Below, one piece after another: positions 18,977 through 27,317 of a DNA stretch of 64,000 nucleotides; within the stretch, counting starts at the first letter, position 1, and every line of letters begins with the position of its first letter. Source of the stretch: Pseudidiomarina taiwanensis (GTDB taxonomy: Bacteria; Pseudomonadota; Gammaproteobacteria; Enterobacterales; Alteromonadaceae); the NCBI RefSeq assembly GCF_003987435.1, contig NZ_PIQG01000005.1:62001-126000 (forward strand). The letters run 5' to 3'. The position numbers and the translations under genes are program-made. Below the pieces are notes generated by a model, which worked only from the letters and a program-made list of their open reading frames with translations, was not told the origin of the DNA and searched no databases.

Positions 18977-19055
18977 CATCATGGCGAAACTAGGAGTAAG
19001 AGACCGAACTCGGGCTGTGTTAAGAGCTATCGAGCTCGGTCTGTTAGCTACTTAA
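18977..19055 (+). pseudogene. Response regulator, 3' part beyond the transposon
   Basis: The codons for IMAKLGVRDRTRAVLRAIEL, then GLLAT and TAA complete the LuxR-type HTH that stops at 14738. The recognition-helix end and dimer contact residues lie here. Together with 14149-14738 it makes one 222-codon gene. No start codon or ribosome binding site makes this part expressible alone. Confidence 0.85.
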
Positions 19056-19071
19056 TGTTGTTCTTGAGCTA

Positions 19072-19374
19072 TTAGGTCGTCCATTTCACTTTCAAGTTTC
19101 GCACTCTCATTGACCCGCGGCTTCGCATACCGATAGCCCTTTGTCGCAAAGTTTGGTCGGCAAACTCAATAAATAGAATAGAGTTCTTCGCTAGAAGGTC
19201 GATCAGCATGACAAGACCAATTTGCGAATAGATATTGATACAGTTGTCATTTCTAAAAAGGGCGAATAGTGCAGCAGCGATACCTAAAGGAACGGTAATC
19301 ATAACGACAATGGCACTGTTTACACTCTCACCTTGTGCCGCATCTGGTAGAAGAATTTCTTCAGGCTTATAGGC
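19072..19374 (-). pseudogene. RND efflux pump remnant
   Basis: About 100 codons are open, bounded by stops on both sides. They contain VVMITVPLGIAAALFALF, NIYSQIGLVMLIDLLAKNS and ILFIEFADQ, which match the late transmembrane region of AcrB/MexB-type RND pumps (usual protein about 1030 residues). The remaining parts of the gene are absent. After FADQ the sequence drifts away from the family. A decayed passenger of the island. Confidence 0.75.
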
Positions 19375-19414
19375 TTAACGATCCATAAAGTCCAAAGTTA
19401 CGTCGTCGAGGCCC

Positions 19415-19458
19415 CATAATCGGTTGGTCCCCAGTTCAAATCTGGGAGGGGCCACCAT
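19415..19458 (+). repeat. Right copy of the 44-bp direct repeat, putative attR
   Basis: Identical to the tRNA-Ile segment 10829-10872. It starts in the anticodon loop and runs through CCA. The six bases just before it are GGCCCC, the same as the first six bases of the tRNA, so this end may be a tRNA copy with an internal deletion rather than a simple attR. It ends 4 bp before the OsmC-YcaO stop codon. Confidence 0.85.
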
Positions 19459-19462
19459 TACC

Positions 19463-21664
19463 CTATTGATCCGAACTCTTTGCTGCCCGCGCGGCATGCA
19501 ACTTGCGATAGCTCTCAAGTAAACGCTGATGTCGGTCCAGTCCAGTTAAGTTCATATCGGTAGGGGTTAGACCGTAAAAACGGACCGTACCGTCGACAGA
19601 GCCCTCAACAGCATTCATGACTTCATCACTATACATGCGGCGTAAATTAACGATGAAATCGCTTCGTTCCAGCTCGTCATCAAGTTCAATTTCCAAGACA
19701 GCTTGAACTGCCCGGTAGAACAACTGCCGACTGACAGTGTTATCGTTGTACTGCAGGAACGCTTCGACCCCTTCAAGTGCATCTTCGTGCTGACCCAGCG
19801 CGAGTTGAATCAGAATCTTTAATTCTAGAAGAGTGAGCTGACCCCATACCGTATTCTCGTCAAACTCAACGCCAATTAAGGTGATGATGTCCATGTAATT
19901 ATCGAGCTGGCTCTGCTCGAGCTGATTGAGTAGATCGGCCAGTTGTTCAGTCGAGAGTCGATGCAGGTTCAGAATCGATTCACGGAACTGCAGCGCCTGA
20001 TTCGTATTATCCCAAATCAAATCCTCAATCGGATAGACTTCCGAATAATCAGGCACGATCATGCGCACTACAGGTGCGCCGAGATCGGTATGCACCATTT
20101 GATAAACTTCTTTACCGAGTTCGTGCAGGATTCCAAATAGCGTATCGGCTTCTTGCTGATTGTCAGCTTGATGGTCGGCGCTAAAATCCCATTCAACAAA
20201 TGGATAGTCTGCTTTGGCACTGAAAAAGCGCCAGGAGACGACCCCAGATGAGTCGATAAAATGCTCGACAAAGTTGTTTGGCTCGCTTACTTCCATACTG
20301 TTAAACGTCGGCGGAGGTAAATCGTTTAAGCCTTCAAAACTGCGTCCTTGGAGTAACTCGGTAAGGCTTCGCTCGATTGCGACTGCCATGCTCGGGTGGG
20401 CACCAAACGAGGCGAACACGCCACCTGTTCTGGGGTTCATTAAGGTCACACAAGCCACCGGGAATTGCCCGCCGAGAGAAGCATCCTTGACCAGCACCGG
20501 GTAGCCTTGTGCTTCGAGTGCTTTGACTCCTTCGACTAAGTGCGGATAGCGCTCAAGCACCTCAGTAGGAACATCAGGTAGGGCAATCTCTTGTTCGATA
20601 ATCTGCTTTTTAACCGCCCGCTCAAAGATTTCTGAAAGACATTGAACTTGGGCTTCGGCAAGGGTGTTGCCGGCGCTCATGCCATTACTCAAGTACAGGT
20701 TTTCGATTAAGTTTGATGGAATATAAACCGTTGCACCGTCACTTTTGCGAGTGAATGGCAGGGCGCAAATACCGCGCTCAATATTACCTGAGTTGGTATC
20801 AATTAAATGTGAGCCACACAGCTCGCCCTCAGGGTCATAAACTGTGCGGGTATACGCATCGAGGAGACCGTCCGGTAGGCTATCGTCTGCGCTCAGTGGG
20901 AACCATTTTTCAGTTGGATAGTGAACAAAATCGGCCTGCGCCAGTTCAGCGCCAAAATATTGATCATTATAGAAAAAGTTACAGCTCAAACGTTCAATGA
21001 ATTCGCCTAACGCTGAGGCGAGAGCCGCTTCTTTGCTGGCGCCTTTACCATTGGTGAAGCACATAGGTGAAGACGCATCTCGAATATGCAAAGACCAAAC
21101 ATGCGGGACAATATTGCGCCAGGATGCGACTTCGATTTTCATCCCCAATGACTCGAGAATTGCGGTCATATTGGCAATGCTCTCTTCGAGCGGTAAGTCT
21201 TTCCCTTCAATATAGGTTTTATCTGTTTTTGAGAGGCCTTCCATTAACAAAGCTTGGGCGTCCTCAGCGAGGTTATCAACGAGCTCAACTTGGAACTCGG
21301 GCTGAGTTTGCACCACTTTTTTCACGGTACAACGGTCGATGGCACGGAGAATCCCTTGCCGATCTCGCTCGGAAATATCTTCTGGTAACTCACATTGAAT
21401 CTTGAATACTTGGTTGTAGCGATTTTCAGGGTCAACGATGTTGTTTTGGACGATACGAATGTTATCGGTTGAGATGTTTCGAGCTAAACAATAAACCCGC
21501 ACAAAATAAGCTGCGCACAACGCGGAGGAAGCAAGAAAGTAGTCGAAAGGACTGGGGGCTGAGCCATCACCTTTATATCGAATCGGTTGGTCTGTGATGA
21601 CGGTAAAGTCATCAAACTTGGCTTCAAGTCGCAAATTTTCGAGAAAGTTTACTTTAATTTCCAT
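19463..21664 (-). CDS. OsmC-YcaO fusion protein
   Basis: 733 residues. Residues ~1-140 form an OsmC/Ohr-like domain with two cysteines in typical places (SSALCAAYF and IDRCTVKK). Residues ~160-560 form a YcaO domain (FTNGKGASKEAALASALGEFIERL, SNGMSAGNTLAEAQVQCLSEIFERAVK). The last ~170 residues are helical and TPR-like. YcaO proteins activate amides with ATP. E. coli YcaO, which lacks the OsmC part, promotes beta-methylthiolation of ribosomal protein S12 with RimO. The fused form recurs in marine gammaproteobacteria. No peptide-precursor gene is nearby, so a housekeeping role is likelier than a bacteriocin. Confidence 0.88.
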   Translation of the reverse strand: MEIKVNFLENLRLEAKFDDFTVITDQPIRYKGDGSAPSPFDYFLASSALCAAYFVRVYCLARNISTDNIRIVQNNIVDPENRYNQVFKIQCELPEDISERDRQGILRAIDRCTVKKVVQTQPEFQVELVDNLAEDAQALLMEGLSKTDKTYIEGKDLPLEESIANMTAILESLGMKIEVASWRNIVPHVWSLHIRDASSPMCFTNGKGASKEAALASALGEFIERLSCNFFYNDQYFGAELAQADFVHYPTEKWFPLSADDSLPDGLLDAYTRTVYDPEGELCGSHLIDTNSGNIERGICALPFTRKSDGATVYIPSNLIENLYLSNGMSAGNTLAEAQVQCLSEIFERAVKKQIIEQEIALPDVPTEVLERYPHLVEGVKALEAQGYPVLVKDASLGGQFPVACVTLMNPRTGGVFASFGAHPSMAVAIERSLTELLQGRSFEGLNDLPPPTFNSMEVSEPNNFVEHFIDSSGVVSWRFFSAKADYPFVEWDFSADHQADNQQEADTLFGILHELGKEVYQMVHTDLGAPVVRMIVPDYSEVYPIEDLIWDNTNQALQFRESILNLHRLSTEQLADLLNQLEQSQLDNYMDIITLIGVEFDENTVWGQLTLLELKILIQLALGQHEDALEGVEAFLQYNDNTVSRQLFYRAVQAVLEIELDDELERSDFIVNLRRMYSDEVMNAVEGSVDGTVRFYGLTPTDMNLTGLDRHQRLLESYRKLHAARAAKSSDQ

Positions 21665-22012
21665 TACGTATGCCGCAGTCGCAGTGAGTCTTGCTGGGCA
21701 TTATCTCGCATACCTGAGTATTTTTCAGTTCATTTCTTTTATCAATCGAATTCATAGCATGTATTCAGTTAGTTAATTGTGATGCTATTTTACATATGTT
21801 AGGCTTTGCGATTGTTTCGATTGAAACTAAAAAAATGCACGTATTTGATCTTAAATGCGCTTAAAAGCGTTAATTTTGTCGATTTACATGATATTTATAC
21901 TTCGTTATCGAATAATAAATACACTGTGCATTAAACGCGTTCTACGCATGCGGCTTGGTCACCCTAGGGCCAATCGTTCCACAAGAATGAAGAAGCTTAA
22001 GCAGGAGAGAAC
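21665..22012. promoter_or_regulatory. 348-bp divergent control region
   Basis: No gene is seen. Two short inverted repeats stand out: GTTTC-GATT-GAAAC (21814-21827) and CGCTT-AA-AAGCG (21858-21869) in AT-rich DNA. They are candidate operators for the TonB receptor gene or the OsmC-YcaO gene. No clear Fur box is visible. Confidence 0.45.
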
Positions 22013-24487
22013 ATGTTCCAGCAAAGTAAGTTAACCCACGCCATCCTGGTTGCCTTGGCAGCCTCAGCACCTGGTTATGCCTTAGCACAGGACGCCAGCG
22101 AGGAAGCCAACGATGAAAATACCCGCGCGGTTGAGACCATTGAAGTCACAGCAACCAAGCGCACCACTAATATTCAGCAAACTCCAACAGCGGTTCAGGC
22201 GCTCAGTGAAAAGGAGTTACGTGACCAGAATATTGGTAATTTTGAGGATTATATTCAGTACGTGCCAAACGTATCTGCTGGTGGTCGTGGCCCGGGTCAG
22301 AATGATGTATTCATTCGCGGCATGTCGATTCAACCGATTACGGTGATGCTGTCGGGCGCGCAAGGAACCATGCCTAACGTTGCCTTGTATGTGGATGAAA
22401 TGCCGGTCACAGCTCCGGGGCGTAACCTAGATGTCTATGCGGCTGATCTACAGCGTATCGAGGTCCTACCTGGACCACAGGGCACGCTATTTGGTGCAAG
22501 CTCGCAAGCCGGGACGATTCGTTACATTACTAAAAAGCCGCGTTATGGAATAACCGAAGCGGGTTTCAAAGCGGGCTTTGAAATGATGCCTGAAGGTGAA
22601 ATGAGTAATGTCACCGAAGCATTTTTAAATGTGCCAATTGGCAATGATATGGCTGTTCGAGCTGTGGTCTACAACGTCAATCGTGGTGGTTACATCGATA
22701 ATGTTTATGGTGAATTCACGCTCGATCCGGCAATTAATCCGAACTCAGCTGTCAATTACGGTCCTGATGCGAAATACGAAACAGCTTATAACACCAATTT
22801 AATCGAAGAAGACTTCAATGATAGCTACTATCGTGGCTTCCGCCTTAGCGCACGCTATCAAATCAACCTTGATTGGGAGCTATTGGTTCAACACCAAAGC
22901 CAAGACCTTGGCGCTGACGGGGTATTCGATTACGATCCTGAAGTAGGGGATTTACAAGTTCAACGCTTTTATCCGGACCAACTGGAAGATAGCTTTGGCT
23001 TGACCTCATGGACCCTTGATGGTCGCTTGGGTGACCTCGAAGTGGTCTACACCGGGGGGTACTTACAGCGTGAAGTAGAACAATCAATTGATTACACCGG
23101 TTACAACAATACCGGCGCATTTATTGGTTATTACACCTGTACTTATACGAACCCTGATTACATTGATAATTACGGAATCAATCCGGATGTGATCACCGAT
23201 GTGCGTGAGTGTCTGGACCCAACGAAAGGCTTTGAAGGGTATCAAGAGCATACGCGCTTTACGCAAGAGTTCCGGATCAATTATGACTTCAATGACAGCT
23301 CTCGTGTCACCGCGGGTGTTTTCTACGATGATTATGAAATTGAAACACAAGATGACTATGTGTACTTCAATGATCCTGACCGCTTAGGTTTTGCCCCGAA
23401 TGCACCTTTACCTGACGCAAACAATATCAACCCGAATACGCGTCCTCCAGGTGTAGCATTCTTTAATGATATTACCCGTACTGAGAGTCAGATTGCGGTG
23501 TTTGGTGAGTACACTTATGACTTCACCGAGCAATGGTCAGCGACGGTTGGTCTGCGTTGGTACGATATGGAAAGTGATTATACCGGCTCATCAAACTTCG
23601 CCGCGGGTATCTTTAATGGCTCAGTTGACCATGATGCAGGTCGTGATTACGACGTGTCTGGCGGCCACACTCCAGAGCCACTCAAGCTCGATGGCGTGAT
23701 TCCGAAGCTAACCGTCAGTTATCAGATGGACTCAAGCAAGTTGTTCTACGCAACCTATTCAGAAGGGTTCCGTCCAGGTGGTTTCAACCGTGGCGGTGGT
23801 TTGCCTTCGGCTAACCCAGAGTTCCCAACTGTTGAGACAACCTATGAAACCGATGATGTGGTGAACTATGAGTTTGGTTGGAAAACGCTCCTGCTAGACA
23901 ACACCCTGCGTTGGAATGGTAATGTTTATTACATCGACTGGACTGACATGCAGGTGTCTCGTTTTGACCCTCAAAACGTTTCTATCTTGACCTTTATCGA
24001 GAATGCGGCTGATTCTGAAATTCGCGGTATCGAGTCAGATTTCACCTGGCGCGCAACGGACAATTGGACCTTAATGGGAGCCTTCTCTTATAACGACACG
24101 GAATTGGTTGCGACCAATGCAAACGTTATTGAGATGGCACCGGTTGGCTCTGAGTTACCATTGACTCCGAAGTTCCAGGCAAACTTCCGCGCCCGTTATG
24201 ACTGGCGTTTGGATAACAATATGGATGCCCATGTTCAACTCGGTTGGTTGCATGCTGGTAAGGCCTACAGCTCAATCGTAGCGGCCGACCGCCTTGAACA
24301 AGATGCGTATGATATCCTTAACGCATCAGTTGGTGTTGCCACAGGACAATGGTCAGCTAAGTTGTACATTAACAACTTGACGGACGAGCGGGCGCAGATG
24401 TTCATCAATGATATGGATGATATTCCGCGTATCTCAACGAACCGTCCGATGACTGTTGGTCTGGCATTCTCTTATAACTTCTTCTAA
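22013..24487 (+). CDS. TonB-dependent outer-membrane receptor
   Basis: 824 residues. A signal peptide (cleavage near ALA-QDA) precedes the TonB box ETIEVTATK and the plug (VFIRGMS, RIEVLPGPQGTLFGASSQAG). The long beta-barrel ends in aromatic Phe (AFSYNFF), as needed for barrel assembly. It belongs to the iron-complex/FecA-like group common in Alteromonadales; the ligand cannot be inferred. AGGAGA lies before the ATG. A strong terminator follows, then a TPR-sulfotransferase gene; this pairing is frequent in marine proteobacteria. Confidence 0.92.
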   Translation: MFQQSKLTHAILVALAASAPGYALAQDASEEANDENTRAVETIEVTATKRTTNIQQTPTAVQALSEKELRDQNIGNFEDYIQYVPNVSAGGRGPGQNDVFIRGMSIQPITVMLSGAQGTMPNVALYVDEMPVTAPGRNLDVYAADLQRIEVLPGPQGTLFGASSQAGTIRYITKKPRYGITEAGFKAGFEMMPEGEMSNVTEAFLNVPIGNDMAVRAVVYNVNRGGYIDNVYGEFTLDPAINPNSAVNYGPDAKYETAYNTNLIEEDFNDSYYRGFRLSARYQINLDWELLVQHQSQDLGADGVFDYDPEVGDLQVQRFYPDQLEDSFGLTSWTLDGRLGDLEVVYTGGYLQREVEQSIDYTGYNNTGAFIGYYTCTYTNPDYIDNYGINPDVITDVRECLDPTKGFEGYQEHTRFTQEFRINYDFNDSSRVTAGVFYDDYEIETQDDYVYFNDPDRLGFAPNAPLPDANNINPNTRPPGVAFFNDITRTESQIAVFGEYTYDFTEQWSATVGLRWYDMESDYTGSSNFAAGIFNGSVDHDAGRDYDVSGGHTPEPLKLDGVIPKLTVSYQMDSSKLFYATYSEGFRPGGFNRGGGLPSANPEFPTVETTYETDDVVNYEFGWKTLLLDNTLRWNGNVYYIDWTDMQVSRFDPQNVSILTFIENAADSEIRGIESDFTWRATDNWTLMGAFSYNDTELVATNANVIEMAPVGSELPLTPKFQANFRARYDWRLDNNMDAHVQLGWLHAGKAYSSIVAADRLEQDAYDILNASVGVATGQWSAKLYINNLTDERAQMFINDMDDIPRISTNRPMTVGLAFSYNFF

Positions 24488-24515
24488 TCAGAGTGAAGTT
24501 GTAGAAGAGTGATGT

Positions 24516-24540
24516 AAAAGGGGCCAATTGGCCCCTTTTT
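24516..24540 (+). terminator. Rho-independent terminator after the first TonB receptor
   Basis: AAAAGGGGCCAATTGGCCCC followed by TTTTT: a perfect stem with a T-tract, fully palindromic and able to act on both strands. It lies only 8 bp before the next gene. Confidence 0.9.
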
Positions 24541-24547
24541 AACTTGA

Positions 24548-26563
24548 ATGACCATGTTGACCGAGAGATCCATGACCTTAGCTACAATTAAACAGCAGTT
24601 AGCCCAGAAGCAATTTGCACAAGCACTCCAAGCTCTTCAGAGCTTTGATGAGACAGCTGCAGATTTTGACGCCATTGAACATTTATATCTTACTGCGGTC
24701 TGCCAACGTTATTTGCAGAACTTCAATGAGAGCTTAGCCAGCTTGCGTCGTTTGCTGGAGTTACAGCCCGATTTGGGGCGCGCTTACCAAGAACAAGGGC
24801 ATTGTTATCGCGATCAGGGGCAGACTGAACTCGCGCGAGCCGCTTATCGAGAAGCCCTCCGGCATAACCCTGCGTTACACGCGTCTTGGTCAAATCTCGC
24901 CCGCATTGAGCAGCAATTCGGCAATAGTGCCCAAGCGCAACGGGATATGGAGCAATCACAGTACTTGTTAAAACAACCTCGAGCGGTACTTGCAGCAATG
25001 AACTTGCTCTATGAAGGCAAGCTTTATAAAGCTGAGCAGTTAGTTCGTGAGTTTTTGCGACAAACGCCACATCATATCGAGGCCATGCGCACCCTGGCCA
25101 ATATTGGTTTCAAACTTAATATATTGGCTGATGCAGAATTTTTGCTTGAGTCGGTACTCGAGTTCAAGCCCGATTACGACTTGGCCCGCTATGATTACAT
25201 TAAGGTGTTGCAGCAACGGCAGAAATTTCAACAAGCCCATATAGCGGCGCGAGAACTCTTCCAACGCCGCCCCGAAAACCAGGCATACAAAGCGCTTTAT
25301 GCAAATCAGTGTGTTGCAGTAGATGATTTTGATACGGCGCTCAAGCTCTATGACGAGTTATTAAGCGAAGCAAGCAGTGATCATGCGGGCATTTATTTAG
25401 CCAAGGGCCACCTGCTGAAAACCGCTGGTGAAACTGAACAGGCGATGCAGGCGTATCAGCGCGCGTATCAGTTGCGCCAAGATTTTGGTGATGCCTATTG
25501 GAGTTTGGCAAATTTAAAAACCTACCGATTCAGTTCTGCTGAAATAGAGCAAATGCGAGCCGCTCTAGAGCAACCTGTGTTGCAACTGCAAGATAAGATT
25601 CACTTGTTGTTTGCACTCGGTAAAGCTTATGGCGATCTTGGTGATGCGGGTCAGAGCTTTAAATTCTACCAACAAGGTAATGAGCTTAAACAGACTTCGG
25701 TGAGCTATCGTGAAGAGCGCTTTGCCGCCGATGTAGCGCGGCAAAAGGACTTTTTTACGCCAACTAAAGTTGCTGAGCTTAGCTCGAAAAAGCGTTCAAA
25801 AGTTGAAGATGCGGACCCTATTTTTATCGTCGGCTTACCCCGCTCTGGCTCCACGTTGGTGGAACAAATCTTGGCATCTCATTCGCAAGTTGATGGCACC
25901 ATGGAGTTGCCCAATATCTTGGCTTATGTGCGTGAGTTGAATGGTCAGCAATTACAAAGTGAGACACCTAAATACCCCGCTATCATTGATGAATTAACGG
26001 TCGAACAATTGAGTGAGTTCGGGCAGCGCTACCTCGATGAGACCCGCTTTCATCGGCAAGGAGCGGCGTTTTTTACCGACAAAATGCCCAACAATTTCCG
26101 TCATGTCGGCTTTATTAAGTCAATTTTGCCTAACGCCCGTATCATTGATGCGCGCCGCCATCCACTTGATTGTTGCTTTAGTTGCTTCAAGCAGCTCTTT
26201 GCTGAGGGCCAAGAGTTCACTTATGGGTTATCCACCATAGCGCATTACTATCGGCATTATGTGGACTTGATGAGCCATTGGAAGCAACTGTATCCAGATT
26301 CAGTTTATACCTTAGTGCACGAGGATTTGATCGACGCACCTGAGCGCGAAATCAGTAATTTATTAAGCTTCTTAAAATTACCGATCGAAGCGCAGTGTTT
26401 TGCCTCGCATAAAACCAAACGAAAAGTAAAAACGGCCAGTTCAGAACAAGTTCGGCAACCGATCAACCGTAAAGGTGTCGGGCAGTGGCAAGCCTATGAG
26501 GCCTATCTAGACCCACTGAAAGACGAACTCGGTGAGTTGCTCGAAAACTGGAACCAAGTCTAG
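24548..26563 (+). CDS. TPR-repeat sulfotransferase
   Basis: Up to 671 residues; alternative in-frame starts at 24554 and 24572, the last preceded by a purine-rich GAGAG, are possible. The first ~400 residues are TPR repeats (AYQEQGHCYRDQGQTELARA, AYREALRHNPALHASWSNLA). From ~425 a sulfotransferase domain follows, with the 5'-phosphosulfate loop FIVGLPRSGSTLVEQIL and the 3'-phosphate motif RRHPLDCCFS. Such proteins are predicted to move sulfate from PAPS, with TPRs binding a protein or peptide partner. Its position next to a TonB receptor suggests a link with outer-membrane or surface ligands. No signal peptide is seen. Confidence 0.85.
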   Translation: MTMLTERSMTLATIKQQLAQKQFAQALQALQSFDETAADFDAIEHLYLTAVCQRYLQNFNESLASLRRLLELQPDLGRAYQEQGHCYRDQGQTELARAAYREALRHNPALHASWSNLARIEQQFGNSAQAQRDMEQSQYLLKQPRAVLAAMNLLYEGKLYKAEQLVREFLRQTPHHIEAMRTLANIGFKLNILADAEFLLESVLEFKPDYDLARYDYIKVLQQRQKFQQAHIAARELFQRRPENQAYKALYANQCVAVDDFDTALKLYDELLSEASSDHAGIYLAKGHLLKTAGETEQAMQAYQRAYQLRQDFGDAYWSLANLKTYRFSSAEIEQMRAALEQPVLQLQDKIHLLFALGKAYGDLGDAGQSFKFYQQGNELKQTSVSYREERFAADVARQKDFFTPTKVAELSSKKRSKVEDADPIFIVGLPRSGSTLVEQILASHSQVDGTMELPNILAYVRELNGQQLQSETPKYPAIIDELTVEQLSEFGQRYLDETRFHRQGAAFFTDKMPNNFRHVGFIKSILPNARIIDARRHPLDCCFSCFKQLFAEGQEFTYGLSTIAHYYRHYVDLMSHWKQLYPDSVYTLVHEDLIDAPEREISNLLSFLKLPIEAQCFASHKTKRKVKTASSEQVRQPINRKGVGQWQAYEAYLDPLKDELGELLENWNQV

Positions 26564-26586
26564 CGACTTGGTTCCAAACCTTTTTT
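26550..26586 (+). terminator. Terminator with the sulfotransferase stop codon in its loop
   Basis: GGAACCAAGTC (26550-26560) pairs perfectly with GACTTGGTTCC (26565-26575). The four-base loop TAGC includes the stop TAG. Six T residues follow 5 bases later. It lies between convergent genes. Confidence 0.75.
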
Positions 26587-27076
26587 AGGAGAAACGTGCT
26601 TCAATATCTTGGTGAAGCTGGCGTTTGCCACCAAGCATAAAGACGACTTCGGCTACCACGAATAAAGGGCCGACTGCTAACCCCATGATATCGTCAACAA
26701 AAGCTGGTTTGCGTCCCTCGAAATAGTGGCCAATAAACTGGAATATCCAACCCACCACAAATAAGCCGATACCCCAGCTTAAATAAAGGCTTGTATCTAG
26801 CACTGCAACTGAATGGCCAAGCCAGACGGTGAGAGCTAATAAGATTGCCATTACAACACCTAAGAAAAAATCCAGTTTTAAATAAAAGAGGCCAGCTAGG
26901 ATGGCGACAATCACAGCAGGACTGAGGGGGTAATCCGCGACTACCCACTGTGGTCGGGATAACAAAATTTGTAAGGCAATCACGATCATCGGAATACCGA
27001 TTAAGTGCGTTGCAACGTTGCGACGGTCGCGATGATACGCCGCATATTCAGCTAAGTAATCAGTAATCGTTTTCAT
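26585..27076 (-). CDS. Mpo1/DUF962-like membrane protein
   Basis: 163 residues with four or five hydrophobic helices. Conserved motifs are HRDRRNVATHLIGIP near the N-terminus and FQFIGHYFEGRKPA later, the H-x4-N-x3-H and Q-x2-GHxxFE patterns of the Mpo1 family. Yeast Mpo1 is an iron-dependent dioxygenase acting on 2-hydroxy fatty acids; the bacterial homologues are largely unstudied. The presumed metal-binding histidines are retained, so an oxidative lipid role is possible. It is a single gene convergent with the sulfotransferase. Confidence 0.8.
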   Translation of the reverse strand: MKTITDYLAEYAAYHRDRRNVATHLIGIPMIVIALQILLSRPQWVVADYPLSPAVIVAILAGLFYLKLDFFLGVVMAILLALTVWLGHSVAVLDTSLYLSWGIGLFVVGWIFQFIGHYFEGRKPAFVDDIMGLAVGPLFVVAEVVFMLGGKRQLHQDIEARFS

Positions 27077-27257
27077 ACTCTAACTCGCTTGTTGTTTATC
27101 GAAGATACTGCCAATATGACTTAATTAGGGCGACGAGACAAGGTATCCCAAATAATCGACTTATGCCGCACGCTACTTCTCTCAAACAACACCTGAAACA
27201 GCGCCATATTTTGCCGCAATGAGTACTTGGTTTCTTTGGTGATGCGCTAAAGTCGAG

Positions 27258-27286
27258 TTGCATGAGCCCATCCCCCGCACTATGCT
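27258..27286 (+). promoter_or_regulatory. Probable sigma-70 promoter of the AI-2E family gene
   Basis: TTGCAT, a 17-base spacer and TATGCT end 31 bp before ATG 27318. Both hexamers are moderate matches with ideal spacing. The rest of 27077-27317 shows no gene. Confidence 0.4.
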
Positions 27287-27317
27287 GTAGTGAAATTTAT
27301 TGAGAGATCAAGTCATT

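Larger units (their letters stand above)
10873..19458. mobile_element. 8.6 kb genomic island integrated at tRNA-Ile(CAU)
   Basis: Bounded by the 44-bp repeat. It contains a two-component system, a divergent membrane/TPR operon, a composite transposon, an RND efflux remnant and an unassigned short frame. There is no integrase, so the island may have lost it or been mobilised in trans. The first 110 bp (10873-10984) hold no gene that I can see. The flanking genes, rpoD on one side and OsmC-YcaO on the other, are core genes. Decay of three or more genes inside suggests an old or relaxed-selection insert. Confidence 0.75.

Noticed and set aside
19463-21664. YcaO gene as part of a thiazole/oxazole bacteriocin cluster
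   Set aside because: No precursor peptide, dehydrogenase or export gene lies nearby, and the OsmC-fused form is typical of the housekeeping branch.
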